Assembly (NCBI GenBank): GCA_016787105.1
Contig: JAEUVI010000556.1
Location: 1 to 5,766 of the forward strand
DNA length: 5,766 bases
From: Chitinophagaceae bacterium
Lineage (GTDB): Bacteria; Bacteroidota; Bacteroidia; Chitinophagales; Chitinophagaceae
Direction of reading: 5' to 3'
Below are positions 5,242 to 5,766 of this stretch, in pieces. The notes under the pieces are model-generated. The model searched no databases. It was not told the origin of the DNA and saw nothing but the letters and a program-made list of their open reading frames with translations. The number at the start of each line of letters is the position of its first letter. Position 1 is the stretch's first letter. A program made the position numbers and the translations under genes.

Positions 5242-5766
5242 ATGCACCTTCTTAAAAGATGTGTTCTCTTTATAATGATAATTGCCGCAGTTGCAGGATG
5301 CAAAAAGAAAAAGGCATCTATGACCGGGGATGAACCGGTAGAAGTAAGCGATTTCATTGAAGTGTTTGATCCCCTCACCCTGCCCTATAAAGTAGCTGAT
5401 ACACTTGTAAATAAAAAAGATAAAGATTCTTCGGTCATCAGCAATAAAATCTTTGTCCAGTTTGTCCCTGACAGTATTTTCAATAATGATTTTGGGAAAA
5501 AAGCAAAACCAAAAATTTATCCGATAGGTAAAGCAGGATTGGACAAAAGTGAGACTTACCTTTTAGCAAAGGCTGTACAAGGAAATAAAAAAATCATTTA
5601 TCTTATTTGCCTTGATAAAGACAATAAATTTATTGCGGCCATGCCGCTGGTAGTACCAGATCAGAACGATGCAACACAGCAAACCGGTACAATTGATAAA
5701 AATTTTACAATAACAAAGTCTGTACAACGCAAAAATGCTGATGGCAGCATCAGTGAAGGCCGCGAT
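5242..5766 (+). CDS. Partial lipoprotein of unknown function (3' end outside window)
   Basis: I do not recognise this protein. The frame opens at an ATG and stays open for 175 codons to the window edge. Residues 1-20 are a lipoprotein signal: a His-Leu-Leu-Lys-Arg start, the hydrophobic stretch VLFIMIIAAVA, and a lipobox AVAGC with the lipidated Cys at residue 20. Four lysines follow (CKKKK). Basic residues at this position, without the acidic surface-export signal known in Bacteroidota, suggest an outer-membrane lipoprotein facing the periplasm; this is inference. The mature part is rich in Lys and Asp. It includes a segment that looks folded (KIFVQFVPDSIF, 68-79) and beta-like strands (KIIYLICLDKDNKFIAAMPL, 116-135). 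No known domain is evident. No Shine-Dalgarno sequence or clear promoter precedes the start. It is divergent from mntR with 112 bases between starts, so shared metal control is possible but unproven. Confidence 0.8.
   Translation, partial: MHLLKRCVLFIMIIAAVAGCKKKKASMTGDEPVEVSDFIEVFDPLTLPYKVADTLVNKKDKDSSVISNKIFVQFVPDSIFNNDFGKKAKPKIYPIGKAGLDKSETYLLAKAVQGNKKIIYLICLDKDNKFIAAMPLVVPDQNDATQQTGTIDKNFTITKSVQRKNADGSISEGRD

Overview
The window looks like chromosomal DNA of a Bacteroidota bacterium, probably a Chitinophagaceae-like member. The clues are moderate-to-low GC, the absence of Shine-Dalgarno sequences before starts, two promoters of the Bacteroidota form TTG-N19/20-TAnnTTTG, a Bacteroidota-style Crp/Fnr regulator without cysteines, and two lipoproteins. 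The taxon is an inference from style, not from a marker gene.

Layout, left to right. (1) Positions 1-212, minus strand: the 5' end of an unrecognised lipoprotein gene that runs off the left edge. (2) Positions 213-473: a non-coding stretch ending in a clear intrinsic terminator at 421-449 that serves icd. (3) Positions 474-1709, minus: a eukaryotic-type NADP-dependent isocitrate dehydrogenase. (4) Positions 1710-1966: a divergent intergenic region. It holds a good promoter for the next gene, with an FNR-like palindrome lying inside that promoter's spacer. (5) Positions 1967-2572, plus: a Crp/Fnr-family regulator. (6) Positions 2582-5129, minus: a two-gene manganese operon. The DtxR/MntR-type repressor gene comes first, followed by an Nramp (MntH) transporter that carries a C-terminal universal stress protein (Usp) domain. 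(7) Positions 5130-5241: a compact divergent control region with a promoter, a palindromic operator candidate over its -7 box, and a second inverted repeat. (8) From 5242, plus: the 5' part of a second unrecognised lipoprotein gene that runs off the right edge.

How the parts fit. The repressor has the full set of DtxR-type metal ligands in the core helices, with Glu at position 102 where iron-sensing DtxR has Cys. It is co-transcribed with an Nramp carrier that keeps the Asp, Asn and Ala-x-x-Met metal ligands, so a manganese (or Mn/Fe) homeostasis unit is well supported. The palindrome on the operon promoter suggests autorepression by the metal-loaded regulator. The Usp domain on the transporter suggests nucleotide- or stress-linked control of uptake. 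The Crp/Fnr regulator has an FNR-like recognition helix (Glu-x-x-Ser-Arg) and an FNR-like site in its own promoter, which suggests autoregulation. No mobile element, CRISPR array, tRNA or rRNA was seen.
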